From positions 248,001-312,000 of the forward strand of contig NZ_JAIWNC010000004.1 in NCBI RefSeq assembly GCF_020216025.1: a stretch of 64,000 nucleotides of DNA, written 5' to 3'. Below, piece after piece: positions 36,467 through 44,413 of the stretch (position 1 is the stretch's first letter; every line of letters begins with the position of its first letter). Source of the stretch: Jidongwangia harbinensis (GTDB lineage Bacteria > Actinomycetota > Actinomycetes > Mycobacteriales > Micromonosporaceae). The position numbers and the translations under genes were made by a program. The notes below the pieces were generated by a model, which was given only the letters and a program-made list of their open reading frames with translations, had not been told where the DNA came from and did not search any database.

Positions 36467-36996
36467 TTTCCGCGGCACCGGCGCGACCCCGCAGGCGAAC
36501 TGCCTCGGTGAGGAACGCCGGGTCCGTCGGGAGTCCATGGCCGGACGATCTACGACAAGCCTGGGTCCGGCCATACCCACGGACTCCGTCCGCACTCTGC
36601 CGGGTCAGGACGAAGAGCCCGGCGGCCGACAAGGTCAGCGGTCGCCGAACTGGTACTCACAACGCCGGCCCGCAGACCGGATCAGCCGAAACGTGCCTCC
36701 CATTCCCCGGTAGTGCGCCCCCGATCCAGGGAGGTGATCCGACCGCGAAGGTTGCCACATACTGTCGGAGCGCAGCCGGGAGACGCGGGCCGCAGTGCAA
36801 GGCGCCGGGCCGGCTCCGGCTGTCGAGAGCTTCGGCACTTCACCTCATGGCACGACGCCAGCCGACAATGCACCGAGATGACGAACGCCTGACCGGGCCG
36901 CGTGTCTGGTCAGGGTGGTCTGCGTTCCCTGCTGTTCTCCGTGGCTCCCCGCCGCTACGGGCACGCAGGGGGCACGGTCAGCATGTCGCCGGGCGG
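36467..36996. other. Gene-poor gap
   Basis: 530 bases with no frame I can support. Near 36527-36588 an imperfect inverted repeat (GGAGTCCATGGCCGGA and TCCGGCCATACCCACGGACTCC) could end the TetR transcript. The composition is typical of eroded accessory DNA. Confidence 0.4.
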
Positions 36997-37362
36997 CTAT
37001 CTGAATGGCAGGGGACGGATACGCATGCGCTCGTCGGTTATCACAACGAAGGCGCCCTTCGCCAGGTCATCCTCGAACTCCGGGAGATTGGCCAGCAGTA
37101 CGGCGGACAGAGAAGTCGCGGATCGATCGGAGCGGCGGAAGAGAACGACGCTAGGCGTTCCCGCCCCGGAGCGGGCGAGCAACTCGCCGAAGTCCGTGTC
37201 GGCGGACAGCAGGACGCGCCCGTCTCCGACGGCACGAGCGAGGACTCTCTCATCGGGCTCACCGGCCAGTTCGCAGTCGGTCACATGGACAGCGTCATGA
37301 CCGACGTCCGTTAGCAGGGCGGCGACGCGGATCGACAGGCATTCGTCGACCAGGAACTTCAC
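36997..37362 (-). CDS. DUF5615 PIN-like toxin
   Basis: A 121-residue PIN-like nuclease-fold protein: KFLVDECLS at the start, GHDAVHVTDCEL, DGRVLLSADTDFGEL and PSVVLFRRSDR, the acidic residues matching the DUF5615/Mut7-C type. These act as putative RNases paired with DUF433 proteins. The ATG overlaps the stop of the DUF433 gene by four bases (ATGA), the standard coupled toxin-antitoxin arrangement. Confidence 0.85.
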   Translation of the reverse strand: MKFLVDECLSIRVAALLTDVGHDAVHVTDCELAGEPDERVLARAVGDGRVLLSADTDFGELLARSGAGTPSVVLFRRSDRSATSLSAVLLANLPEFEDDLAKGAFVVITDERMRIRPLPFR

Positions 37363-37586
37363 GCCGACATCCGCAGCGGTAGTTCCCGCTCGTCCACGGC
37401 CCGAGCGGCGAAGCGCAGGCCGGCCAGGATGTCGTCCTTGGTCAGGGTCGGGTACTCAGCGAGCACCTCTGCGACGTCGTACCCCTGGCCGAGGAGTCCG
37501 ATGACGGTCGCCACTGGGATGCGGGTGCCGGCGATGCAAGGCACGCCGCCCATGACGCGGTGGTCGATGGAGATCCTGTCGTTCAT
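37359..37586 (-). CDS. DUF433 antitoxin
   Basis: A 75-residue protein with ISIDHRVMGGVPCIAGTRIPVATVIGLL and YPTLTKDDILAGLRFAARAVDER, the DUF433 winged-helix pattern. It is the upstream member of a type II pair with the DUF5615 protein and would neutralise it and repress the operon. Confidence 0.87.
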   Translation of the reverse strand: MNDRISIDHRVMGGVPCIAGTRIPVATVIGLLGQGYDVAEVLAEYPTLTKDDILAGLRFAARAVDERELPLRMSA

Positions 37587-37731
37587 CGCTCTATCATCTC
37601 TCCCGAACGCCGGTCGCCGCTAGAAACGGACAGACGCGGCACACTCGGCGACAGATTCGCGAGGCAGCCGCCATGGCCCGTAGACGGCCCGGGCCGTTGT
37701 CGTGGCCGCTCAGACAGACCCTGCACCGTGG

Positions 37732-37755
37732 GCTTCCGGGGCTCGGCCCCGGAGC
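37732..37755. repeat. Hairpin element shared with the tRNA-Leu locus
   Basis: GCTTCCGGGGC and GCCCCGGAGC arms around a TCG loop, with preceding CGTGG and following ACATG both matching the copy at 2981-3007. Confidence 0.7.
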
Positions 37756-37765
37756 AGACATGCGA

Positions 37766-37804
37766 GGAGCCCCTGGTCCGCGCATTTTGCGGACAAAGGG
37801 CTCC
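37766..37804 (-). terminator. tRNA-Gly downstream hairpin
   Basis: On the minus strand GGAGCCCTTTGTCCGC pairs with GCGCGGACCAGGGGCTCC around AAAAT. Placement relative to the tRNA (nine bases past its 3' end) matches the hairpin behind tRNA-Leu though most stem bases differ. Confidence 0.65.
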
Positions 37805-37812
37805 CGGAGACG

Positions 37813-37883
37813 AGCGGGTGACGGGAATCGAACCCGCACTGTCAGCTTGGGAAGCTGATGTTCTGCCATTGAACTACACCCGC
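37813..37883 (-). tRNA. tRNA-Gly (anticodon CCC)
   Basis: A 71-nt cloverleaf. The acceptor GCGGGTG pairs with CACCCGC, discriminator T. The anticodon stem TCAGC/GCTGA encloses TTCCCAA, giving CCC (codon GGG). The T arm is GCGGG-TTCGATT-CCCGT. CCA is not encoded. Confidence 0.97.
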
Positions 37884-38028
37884 GAGCGGCATCACTCTAC
37901 CCGATCAGCAGGCGTCGTGACGGAGCCGCCCCCGTCGGTCGGGCAGACGCCGGCCGGACCTGGACCGCACGGCTCCCTCCAAGCCGAGCGGTCCCCGCGG
38001 GACGCAGACGCGGTGGTCCGGCCGACGC

Positions 38029-38535
38029 CTACGACATGGCGGCTGCCAGGGGGCGGCCTAAGTGGGCGGCGGGGTCGCGCCACGTCTGGGTGACGGGTGG
38101 CATGAGGATGGCCAGCGGGATGGCGCCGGTCTGGCCGTGGCGGCGGAGCATGGCGACGTCGATGGACAGCTCGAACAGGCGCCAGTCGACCTGGGTGGAG
38201 GCGCGCAGGGCGTCGGCCAGGTGGGCGACGACGAGTGGGTCGTGGACCTCGGTGGCGTGGCCGGAGACATACGCCTCGTCGTCGTTGTCCTCGGGTGGGT
38301 AGGAGTGCAGGGCGTAGCGGCCGTCGCGCTCGAGGTCGCGGCGTTTGGGGGAGCCGACGACGAAGCAGTAGAGGCCCTGGTCGGTGATGACCGGTGAGAC
38401 GGGATGGACGCGGGGTCCGCCGTCGGGGCGCACGGTGGCCAGGTAGCCCATGCCCGGGCCGTACTGCTGCAGGAGTGCGCGGATGCCTGCCGCGAGGGCG
38501 GGCTCGGCGGCGGCGAACTCGGACCAGGAAGCCAT
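38029..38535 (-). CDS. Pyridoxamine 5'-phosphate oxidase-like flavin split-barrel protein
   Basis: A 168-residue protein with the split-barrel pattern [46 protein letters not shown] and [11 protein letters not shown]. Members bind FMN, F420 or heme and reduce small molecules; the substrate is unknown. The frame is open far upstream, but the ATG at 38535 gives a standard length. Its start is 13 bases from a LexA-like box that it shares with dcd, which would place it in the DNA-damage response if the box is real. Confidence 0.75.
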   Translation of the reverse strand: MASWSEFAAAEPALAAGIRALLQQYGPGMGYLATVRPDGGPRVHPVSPVITDQGLYCFVVGSPKRRDLERDGRYALHSYPPEDNDDEAYVSGHATEVHDPLVVAHLADALRASTQVDWRLFELSIDVAMLRRHGQTGAIPLAILMPPVTQTWRDPAAHLGRPLAAAMS

Positions 38536-38547
38536 GGCAACATCATA

Positions 38548-38563
38548 TCGAACATATGTTCTA
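38548..38563. promoter_or_regulatory. LexA/SOS-box-like operator
   Basis: TCGAACATATGTTCTA matches the actinobacterial LexA consensus TCGAAC-N4-GTTCGA at all but one of the twelve fixed positions. It lies between divergent genes, 13 bases from the flavin-barrel start and 47 from the dcd start. Confidence 0.65.
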
Positions 38564-38610
38564 GGAGGCCACCGAACACACCCGAAAGTGCAGGTCGGTA
38601 TGGTGTCCCG

Positions 38611-39189
38611 ATGCTGCTCTCCGACCGTGACCTGGTCACCGAGATCAAGGCGTCGAATCTCGGGCTCGAGCCGTTCGAGCCGGAGCTGATGCAGCCGTCC
38701 AGCATCGACGTGCGGCTGGACCGCTTCTTCCGGGTGTTCAACAACCATCTGTACACCCACATCGACCCGGCCGCGCAGCAGGACGACCTGACCGCGATGG
38801 TCGAGGTCGCCGACGGGCAGCCGTTCGTCCTGCACCCGGGTGAGTTCGTGCTGGCCTCGACGCTCGAGGTGATCACGCTGGGCGACCAGCTGGCCGGCCG
38901 GCTGGAGGGCAAGAGCAGCCTCGGCCGTCTCGGTCTGCTGACCCACTCGACCGCGGGCTTCATCGACCCGGGCTTCTCCGGGCACGTCACGCTGGAGTTG
39001 TCCAACGTGGCGAACCTGCCGATCAAGCTGTGGCCCGGGATGAAGATCGGCCAGCTCTGCATCTTCCGGCTGTCCTCGCCGGCCGAGCATCCGTACGGCT
39101 CCGCGGTGTACGGCTCCCGGTACCAGGGCCAGCGCGGCCCGACGCCCAGTCGCTCGTCGCGCAACTGGCGTACCTGGCCGACCGCCTGA
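38611..39189 (+). CDS. dcd: dCTP deaminase
   Basis: A 192-residue protein: [76 protein letters not shown] and [11 protein letters not shown] are classic dCTP deaminase segments. It supplies dUTP or dUMP for dTMP synthesis; mycobacterial homologues also hydrolyse dUTP. The usual terminal SRSY-type ending is replaced by [10 protein letters not shown], so the extreme C-terminus is atypical. The ATG at 38611 matches the family start. A SOS-box-like site lies upstream. Confidence 0.93.
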   Translation: MLLSDRDLVTEIKASNLGLEPFEPELMQPSSIDVRLDRFFRVFNNHLYTHIDPAAQQDDLTAMVEVADGQPFVLHPGEFVLASTLEVITLGDQLAGRLEGKSSLGRLGLLTHSTAGFIDPGFSGHVTLELSNVANLPIKLWPGMKIGQLCIFRLSSPAEHPYGSAVYGSRYQGQRGPTPSRSSRNWRTWPTA

Positions 39190-39312
39190 CCCGGGGGCGC
39201 GACCACCGTCCGGTGTCAACCGTGCGCCGGAGTGGCGCTGGCTGAACGCACGACATGCACCGGCTGATCCGGCATTTCCTACATCAGGCCGCCGCTTCCC
39301 GTGTCCGTTTTG

Positions 39313-39326
39313 CGGTATGTATACCG
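39313..39326. promoter_or_regulatory. Operator-like palindrome before the secreted gene
   Basis: CGGTAT-GT-ATACCG, a perfect 6-2-6 inverted repeat, 32 bases before the start at 39358, in a short AT-richer stretch. It is probably a repressor site. Confidence 0.5.
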
Positions 39327-39357
39327 TAAAGCGAACAAACGGGCAGTAAGGACATTG

Positions 39358-40077
39358 ATGAAGCGCCTCCTCCAGCTGATGCTGATCCCTCTCGTCGCCG
39401 TGCTCGGCGCGACCACCCTGGCCGCGCCCGCGCAGGCCGCGCCGTGGACGTCGTCGATCAGCTTCAACGCGTCCCCCGAACCGCTCGCGGCCGGTGGCCA
39501 GGTCACCCTCTCCGGCAAGGCCGGGTACACGAAGAGCGGCAACGCCGGCATCGTGCGGTTCTACTTCCGCCGGACGAACGCCACCGCGTTCACCTACATC
39601 ACCTGGGGCCGGACCTCGGCCTCCGGCGCCTTCCTGGTGCGGACGCGGCAGACCACTTCCGGCTACTGGAAGGCCGTCTACGGCGGCAACGCGATCCGCA
39701 AGCCGGCCACGTCCGGCGCCGACCACGTCGAGGCCAAGGCCTGGCGGTACGTGACCGCGGTGCGGTTCCGTCACACCGACACCGGCGACTACACCGGTCC
39801 CGTCGTGAACTGGTCCACCGACCGCTCGGCCACGGTGACCGCCCGGGTCAACTGCCCCGCCGGCTCGATCAACAACTTCTTCTACGTGTACTGGACCGGG
39901 AAGCCGGCCTGGGGCACCTCGTCGGTGGAACTGCCGTTCAAGGGCACGGTGGCGGCGGCCGGCACACGGTACCTGTATCCGGACGAGAAGACCGGCTACA
40001 TCGAGATCGCCACCCAGGACAACTGCACCTGGACCGTCACGATCACCCAGCGGGTGCGCGCCTACGTCGCGGTCTGA
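39358..40077 (+). CDS. Secreted Ig-like protein of unknown function
   Basis: A 239-residue exported protein with signal peptide MKRLLQLMLIPLVAVLGATTLA, cleavage near AQAAP. The mature part begins with an Ig-like beta-sandwich (SFNASPEPLAAGGQVTLSGKAGYT, VRFYFRRTNATAFTYI, YWKAVYGGNAIRKPATS). A second domain has two Cys (RVNCPAGSINNFFYVYWTG and TQDNCTWTVTITQ). AAGGA before the ATG. It overlaps the convergent VOC gene by 16 bases. Confidence 0.75.
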   Translation: MKRLLQLMLIPLVAVLGATTLAAPAQAAPWTSSISFNASPEPLAAGGQVTLSGKAGYTKSGNAGIVRFYFRRTNATAFTYITWGRTSASGAFLVRTRQTTSGYWKAVYGGNAIRKPATSGADHVEAKAWRYVTAVRFRHTDTGDYTGPVVNWSTDRSATVTARVNCPAGSINNFFYVYWTGKPAWGTSSVELPFKGTVAAAGTRYLYPDEKTGYIEIATQDNCTWTVTITQRVRAYVAV

Positions 40078-40472
40078 TCCGGCTCGACCGGCGGGGAGCC
40101 GACGCAGAACAGGTTGCCCTCCGGGTCGGCGAGCGTGGCCCAGTCCACCGTGGGCACTTCGCCGGTGATGTCGTACTGACGGGTGGCGCCGAGCGCGATC
40201 AGTCGCTGCACCTCGGCCTCGCGGGCGCCCACGGGCGTCCCGAGGTCGAGGTGCACGCTGTTGCGGGCTGGGCGTTCCTGCGGCACCCGCTGGAAATACA
40301 GCGTCACGCCGCCGGTCTGCGGGGGCGACACGATGACGAAGCCGCCCGCGTCATAGGTCACCTCGCCGCCGAGGGCGGCGGCCCAGAAGGACCCGAGGCG
40401 GGTCGGGTCGGCACAGTCGAAGTTCACGGCTTCCACCTTCAGCCGCGCGGTGGTGGTCGGAGCTGTGGTCAT
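40062..40472 (-). CDS. VOC/glyoxalase-like protein
   Basis: A 136-residue vicinal-oxygen-chelate protein: VEAVNFDCADPTRLGSFWAAAL at the start, VTLYFQRVPQERPARNSVHLDL, VQRLIALGAT and WATLADPEGNLFCVGS at the end, the standard glyoxalase-like actinobacterial pattern. Probably a resistance or metabolic enzyme, with no specific substrate inferred. Convergent with the preceding gene. Confidence 0.87.
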   Translation of the reverse strand: MTTAPTTTARLKVEAVNFDCADPTRLGSFWAAALGGEVTYDAGGFVIVSPPQTGGVTLYFQRVPQERPARNSVHLDLGTPVGAREAEVQRLIALGATRQYDITGEVPTVDWATLADPEGNLFCVGSPPVEPDQTAT

Positions 40473-40564
40473 GGGGCGACGGTAGGGGCGGGGTACGACA
40501 GTTTCCGGCGGTGGCGACGGGACGGTGGGGTGACGGGCCGGGCGGTGCCTGCGAGGATCGTCTG

Positions 40565-40855
40565 GTGTATTTGATGATCTCCACTTACTCCGCCCCGCTG
40601 GAGCAGGTCGACGAGGCCCGCGCCGATCACCTGCGCTTCATCGACGGCCTGGACGAACGCGGTCTGGTCGTCTCCGCCGGCCGCCAGGAGCCACCGGCCG
40701 GCGGCGTGGTGCTGCTGGACGTGGACTCGGCGGCGGAGGCCCGTGCGCTGATGGCCGAGGACCCGTATGTGGTGCGGGGCCTCGCCGCCTACGAGGCGAT
40801 CGGCTGGCAGCCCACCCGCGGCGTGCTCGCCGACTGGGCACGGGACCGAACCTAG
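40565..40855 (+). CDS. YciI-like protein
   Basis: A 96-residue alpha/beta ferredoxin-fold protein: YLMISTYSAPLEQVDEARADHLRFIDGL, VSAGRQEPPAGGVVLLDVDS and AEARALMAEDPYVVRGLAAYEAIGW, with the conserved His and Asp of the YciI family, whose reaction is mostly unknown. The GTG at 40565 is seven bases after GAGGA. Confidence 0.85.
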   Translation: MYLMISTYSAPLEQVDEARADHLRFIDGLDERGLVVSAGRQEPPAGGVVLLDVDSAAEARALMAEDPYVVRGLAAYEAIGWQPTRGVLADWARDRT

Positions 40856-40900
40856 CGAACCGATCCGTCGGCCAGGGACAGCCCCGGCCCTGCCCAGCGG

Positions 40901-41359
40901 TCAGCGGACGCCGGCGGGCACCCGGGCCTGCCGCTGCCACCGGGCGGACGGCTGGGCGCCCCCGGCCGGGGCGTGACGTGGCCCGGATCCGCCCGGTCCG
41001 CGGTGGTGCGGCACGCCGGCATGCGGCCCGGCGTCCCGTGCCCGGGACCGCGCGGCGATCGGCCGGGGTGCGGCCACGATCCAGTTGATCAGCACCAGGT
41101 TGAGCAGGTAGCCGGCCAGCACGCTGAGCACCAGCATCGGGGTGGTCATCCAGCCGTCGCCGAGGAGGAAGATCGGCGCGAAGATGATGGAGACCGGCGA
41201 GGTGAGGGCGATCAGCAGGATGATCGCGTACGACGGGCCCGACGCGGCCGTGCCGCCGGCTGCGGCGAGGACCGCGAGCAGGTAGAGGCGGGCGGCCCAG
41301 GTTCCGAAGAAGATGTTCACCATGCGGACCATCGTGGTCAGGATGGATCTCCGGCCCAT
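40901..41359 (-). CDS. Small multi-pass membrane protein
   Basis: A 152-residue protein with about three hydrophobic helices (LYLLAVLAAAGGTAASG, YAIILLIALTSPVSIIFAPIFLL, TPMLVLSVLAGYLLNLVLINWIVA) and a basic disordered tail. It may belong to the actinobacterial SCO4225-like membrane proteins. An in-frame ATG a dozen codons in is an alternative start. Confidence 0.6.
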   Translation of the reverse strand: MGRRSILTTMVRMVNIFFGTWAARLYLLAVLAAAGGTAASGPSYAIILLIALTSPVSIIFAPIFLLGDGWMTTPMLVLSVLAGYLLNLVLINWIVAAPRPIAARSRARDAGPHAGVPHHRGPGGSGPRHAPAGGAQPSARWQRQARVPAGVR

Positions 41360-41367
41360 GAGTAGCG

Positions 41368-41925
41368 CTACTCAGTACCCGCCGGTCCGGGACTCAGATC
41401 CGCACGGGTGAGCAGGCCCCGCACGTTCCCGGCGGGCGGGCCCTCGTGCACGATCACCGCGGTGCCGACCGGTTCGGCACCGAGCGTGCTGATCACGGTG
41501 TGCAGGGCACGCGCCTGTGCTCCGGTGCCGGCCCAGTCGTCCACCACCAGGACCCGGTCGCCGGGCCCGATCAGATGGGTACGCACCCCCAGGCGCTGTG
41601 GCTCACCGCGGTGGTCGGCGGGCACGTCGGCCCAGGTCATCGGCTCCGCGATGGGTCGCCGGGCACCGGCCCGGTACGCCTCCACGAAACCCACCCCGAG
41701 CGCTCGCGCCACCAGGGGCCCGAGCAGGAACCCGGTCACCTCGGGCGCGACCACCACGGTGGGCGACCGGTCGGTGAACAACCCGGCCAGGGCCGGGCCG
41801 ATCGCGTCCAGGATGTACGGGTCCCGCCACCACCCGGAGCGGTCGCTGACCAGCACGTCGCTGTCCGGGCCGGGGTCGGTCCACCGGAACTGGGAGATCA
41901 GACGGTCACGCAGGTCGGATGCCAC
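41368..41925 (-). CDS. Purine-type phosphoribosyltransferase
   Basis: A 185-residue type I PRTase related to adenine phosphoribosyltransferase: VVVAPEVTGFLLGPLVARALGVGFVEAYRAG and the PRPP motif VLVVDDWAGTGAQARAL. It would make a nucleotide from a base and PRPP. The Trp in DDWAGTG differs from the common DDLLATGGT form, so the base specificity is uncertain. It ends nine bases from the start of the downstream membrane protein, so the two may be co-transcribed. Confidence 0.75.
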   Translation of the reverse strand: MASDLRDRLISQFRWTDPGPDSDVLVSDRSGWWRDPYILDAIGPALAGLFTDRSPTVVVAPEVTGFLLGPLVARALGVGFVEAYRAGARRPIAEPMTWADVPADHRGEPQRLGVRTHLIGPGDRVLVVDDWAGTGAQARALHTVISTLGAEPVGTAVIVHEGPPAGNVRGLLTRADLSPGPAGTE

Positions 41926-42049
41926 GTCGACATCCTGTCACCGGGGCTCGGGGGGTAGGCACGACGACTGAATGACGCCGATATGCCGGGTGGCCAGAAC
42001 CTCATCAGACTAGGGGTCAAGGTGATGCCTTAGGCCGCGTGCATCAGGC

Positions 42050-43177
42050 ATGCTGTTCGGCGTACCCATGCCTATTCTTCCGGCGGGCCGCGGCCCGCTC
42101 AGCACAGGATCCCGCGCCGGCCTCGGCGCGGCCCTCGTGCTGCTCGCGGTCGTGGCCGCGGTGGAACTGGCGGACGGCCGCCAGGCCAGCCACGTCGGGC
42201 TGCTGGCGGCGGTGCCGTTCCTGACCGCGGTGTTCGCGTTCTGGCGCACCGTGCTCGGGGTCGGCGCGCTGGCCACGGTGGTCGGCATCGTGTTCGCCTG
42301 GGTGGACGGCCGGATGACCATGTCCGAGCTGGTGAATGTGCTCGGCATCGTGCTGGCCACCGGGATCGCGGCGGCCGTGGCGACGATCCGGCAGCGTCAG
42401 GCCAGCCGGATCGCCGAACTGCTCAAGCTCGCGGCGGTGGCCCAGCAGGCGGTGCTGCGCCCGCTCGGCCCGCAGGTGGGGTCGCTGGCGGTGGCGGGAC
42501 GGTACATCTCGGCGACCGCGGCGGCGGACATCGGCGGAGACCTCTACGAGGCCCTGGACACGCCGTACGGAGTACGGATCATCATCGGCGACGTCCGCGG
42601 CAAGGGCCTCGACGCGGTCCGCCTGGCCAGCATCGTGCTGGGTTCCTACCGGCACGTCGCCTATGAGCGGGCCGACCTGCGGGCGATCGTGGCCGACCTG
42701 GACCGGGCGGTGGCACGCAGCGTCGGCGACGAGGACTTCGTCACCGCGGCTCTGGTCGAGGAGCGCGGCGGCACGCTGACCATCGTCAACTGTGGACATC
42801 CGGCACCGCTGCTGCTGCGCCAGGGCGAGGTGATCGCGCTGGATCCGCCGTCGCCCGCGCCGCCGCTGGGTTTCATGCCGGTGGCCCAGCTCCGGGTGGA
42901 ACGGCTGGAGCCGGGGGACCGCCTGCTGCTGTTCACCGACGGCCTCGGCGAAGCCCGGCGGGAGGGCGAGTTCTTCCCGACCGCCGACCGGGCCTGGCGG
43001 CTGCTCGGGCACGGCACGGTCGGCGACGGGCTGGCCTCGCTGGAGACCGCACTGGTCGACTGGGTGCACGGCCGCCTGGACGACGACATCGCGCTGGTCC
43101 TGCTGGAGTACGCCGGTCCGGGTGACGACGCGTCGGTGCCCATGCCGAGCTGGGAAGTCGGCGCGGCCGGCAGCTAG
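42050..43177 (+). CDS. SpoIIE-type PP2C phosphatase, membrane-anchored
   Basis: A 375-residue protein. Two or three N-terminal transmembrane helices (LVLLAVVAAVELADG, VGLLAAVPFLTAVFAFW, LVNVLGIVLATGIAAAVA) precede a phosphatase domain with VAGRYISATAAADIGGDLYEAL, IIIGDVRGKGLDAVRLAS, FVTAALVEERGGTLTIVNCGHPAPLLL and LLLFTDGLGEAR, carrying the metal-binding Asp residues. It probably dephosphorylates an anti-sigma-factor antagonist. The ATG at 42068 is an alternative start. No anti-sigma partner is adjacent. Confidence 0.87.
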   Translation: MLFGVPMPILPAGRGPLSTGSRAGLGAALVLLAVVAAVELADGRQASHVGLLAAVPFLTAVFAFWRTVLGVGALATVVGIVFAWVDGRMTMSELVNVLGIVLATGIAAAVATIRQRQASRIAELLKLAAVAQQAVLRPLGPQVGSLAVAGRYISATAAADIGGDLYEALDTPYGVRIIIGDVRGKGLDAVRLASIVLGSYRHVAYERADLRAIVADLDRAVARSVGDEDFVTAALVEERGGTLTIVNCGHPAPLLLRQGEVIALDPPSPAPPLGFMPVAQLRVERLEPGDRLLLFTDGLGEARREGEFFPTADRAWRLLGHGTVGDGLASLETALVDWVHGRLDDDIALVLLEYAGPGDDASVPMPSWEVGAAGS

Positions 43178-43323
43178 ATCGCGGCCGGCTGGTTCTCCTC
43201 GGCGGTGGGCGCGGGCGGCGCCGGCTCGGGCATCGGTTCCGCCTGGCGATGCTTCCCGACGTACCGCCGGGGCTGCTCGGCCTGTCGCGGCTCCGGAATC
43301 AAGCTCTTGATCGTCGCGAACAT
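43174..43323 (-). CDS. Short basic/proline-rich protein of 49 residues
   Basis: ATG at 43323 behind GGGAGG, product MFATIKSLIPEPRQAEQPRR with a basic segment and a Pro/Ala/Glu tail. The perfect ribosome-binding site supports it. Its stop overlaps the convergent phosphatase stop (CTAG). No family is recognised. Confidence 0.55.
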   Translation of the reverse strand: MFATIKSLIPEPRQAEQPRRYVGKHRQAEPMPEPAPPAPTAEENQPAAI

Positions 43324-43591
43324 GGTGACCTCCCGGGTCTTGCGTCCGCCGCCCTCAGGCGGATCCGGCGCGCTTGAAGGATGCGTCGCGTCCATTTCAA
43401 GCAACGAAGCAGGACGGTCCTCGATACGTGATCACGGCTCGGCGCCCGGCAAATGTCCGAACGGTTGTCCTGATTCCCACCCGATCGGGGCGTTTGGCGT
43501 GCGGATCGAGGTACGCCCACCGTGTACGGAGGACCGGTGCCCCCCAGTCGTGGTCCTCGGGCGTGGTTGCGGCGGCGGCGGCGGCGGCGGG

Positions 43592-44253
43592 TCAGTCCTC
43601 GGCGGCGATGTCGATGCGCAGGGCGACCGGGAGGCCGGCGGCATCGACGTCCAGATGCACGGGAAAGTGGCCGTCACCGACCTCCTCGTCGGAGGGCTCT
43701 CACCAGACCCATGACCTGCCAGTGATGCGAGTGTGGCCGGAAGTCGAACGCGAATTTCGGTCCGCCGGGTTCGTCGCGCCGCGCCTCGATGGCCAGCCCT
43801 CGCTGGTAGGCCTCCTTGGCCGGCAGATCCACCCACCCGTACTCGACGTCGGCGGAGTCACCGAGCCGGGGCGCGCCGAACTCCGCCGCGACCTGGTCCT
43901 GGTCGCGGCCCCAGAGGACCAGGTCGGCCAGCCCGTCGATCGGCTCGTCGTGTTCCCAGGAACTCAAGGCGTCCGCGTCGGCGAAGACGAACCGGGCGTT
44001 GTCGACACCGAGATGCCAGAAGACCCACGAGTCGGCCACCGGCGCGTCACTGAGCCCGCCGGGTGCCGGTCTGCCGGTCGAAGGACTCCGCTGCGGCCCG
44101 AGCGTCCGGTCCCACGATCGCGAGGTCGGTGACCGCGCGTTCCTCGTCGTGCGGGACCTCGTCGCCAGACCACAGATGCAGGTAGCCACCGTCCGTGATC
44201 ACCAGATGTCCGGACGGGCAGGTCACCTCGCCGAGCATCGCTTCGATGGTCAT
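43592..44253 (-). pseudogene. Unknown conserved protein broken by two frameshifts
   Basis: Three consecutive minus-strand frames each encode a believable part. Part 1 (from ATG 44253) is MTIEAMLGEVTCPSGHLVITDGGYLHLWSGD to AAAESFDRQTG; part 2 is WVFWHLGVDNARFVFADADALSSWEHDEPIDGLADLVLWGRD to FRPHSHHWQVMGLVR; part 3 is SDEEVGDGHFPVHLDVDAAGLPVALRIDIAAED ending at 43592. Junctions lie near 44060-44080 and 43695. A clean 220-residue protein is implied. The family is not recognised. Genuine decay and sequencing errors are both possible. Confidence 0.7.
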
Positions 44254-44345
44254 GAGCAGAAAGTCTAGGGCCGGCGATCAGCGCCGGAGTCGACCTGTCG
44301 CGGCACGGCCGGAACGGCAAAGCTCGGCAGTCCGCTTGTCGATAG

Positions 44346-44385
44346 CTACCGACGGGTAATACAGTTACTGTTACTGACGGGTAAC
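44346..44385. promoter_or_regulatory. Duplicated operator before the acyl-CoA dehydrogenase
   Basis: Two similar sites, CTACCGACGGGTAAT (44346-44360) and GTTACTGACGGGTAAC (44370-44385), share TAC-C/T-GACGGGTAA; the second is an inverted repeat GTTAC-N6-GTAAC. They lie 29 to 68 bases before the ATG, the position expected for a TetR-type repressor of fatty-acid genes. Confidence 0.6.
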
Positions 44386-44413
44386 TCACGTCCTGGAGAG
44401 CGGGGCCAGCACC

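Noticed and set aside
36508..37314. Plus-strand open frames between the TetR gene and the toxin
   Set aside because: They run antisense into the DUF5615 gene and lack ribosome-binding sites or recognisable segments.
43571..43591. GGC trinucleotide run as a functional element
   Set aside because: A short run common in GC-rich DNA, lying just past the stop of the broken gene; no further support.
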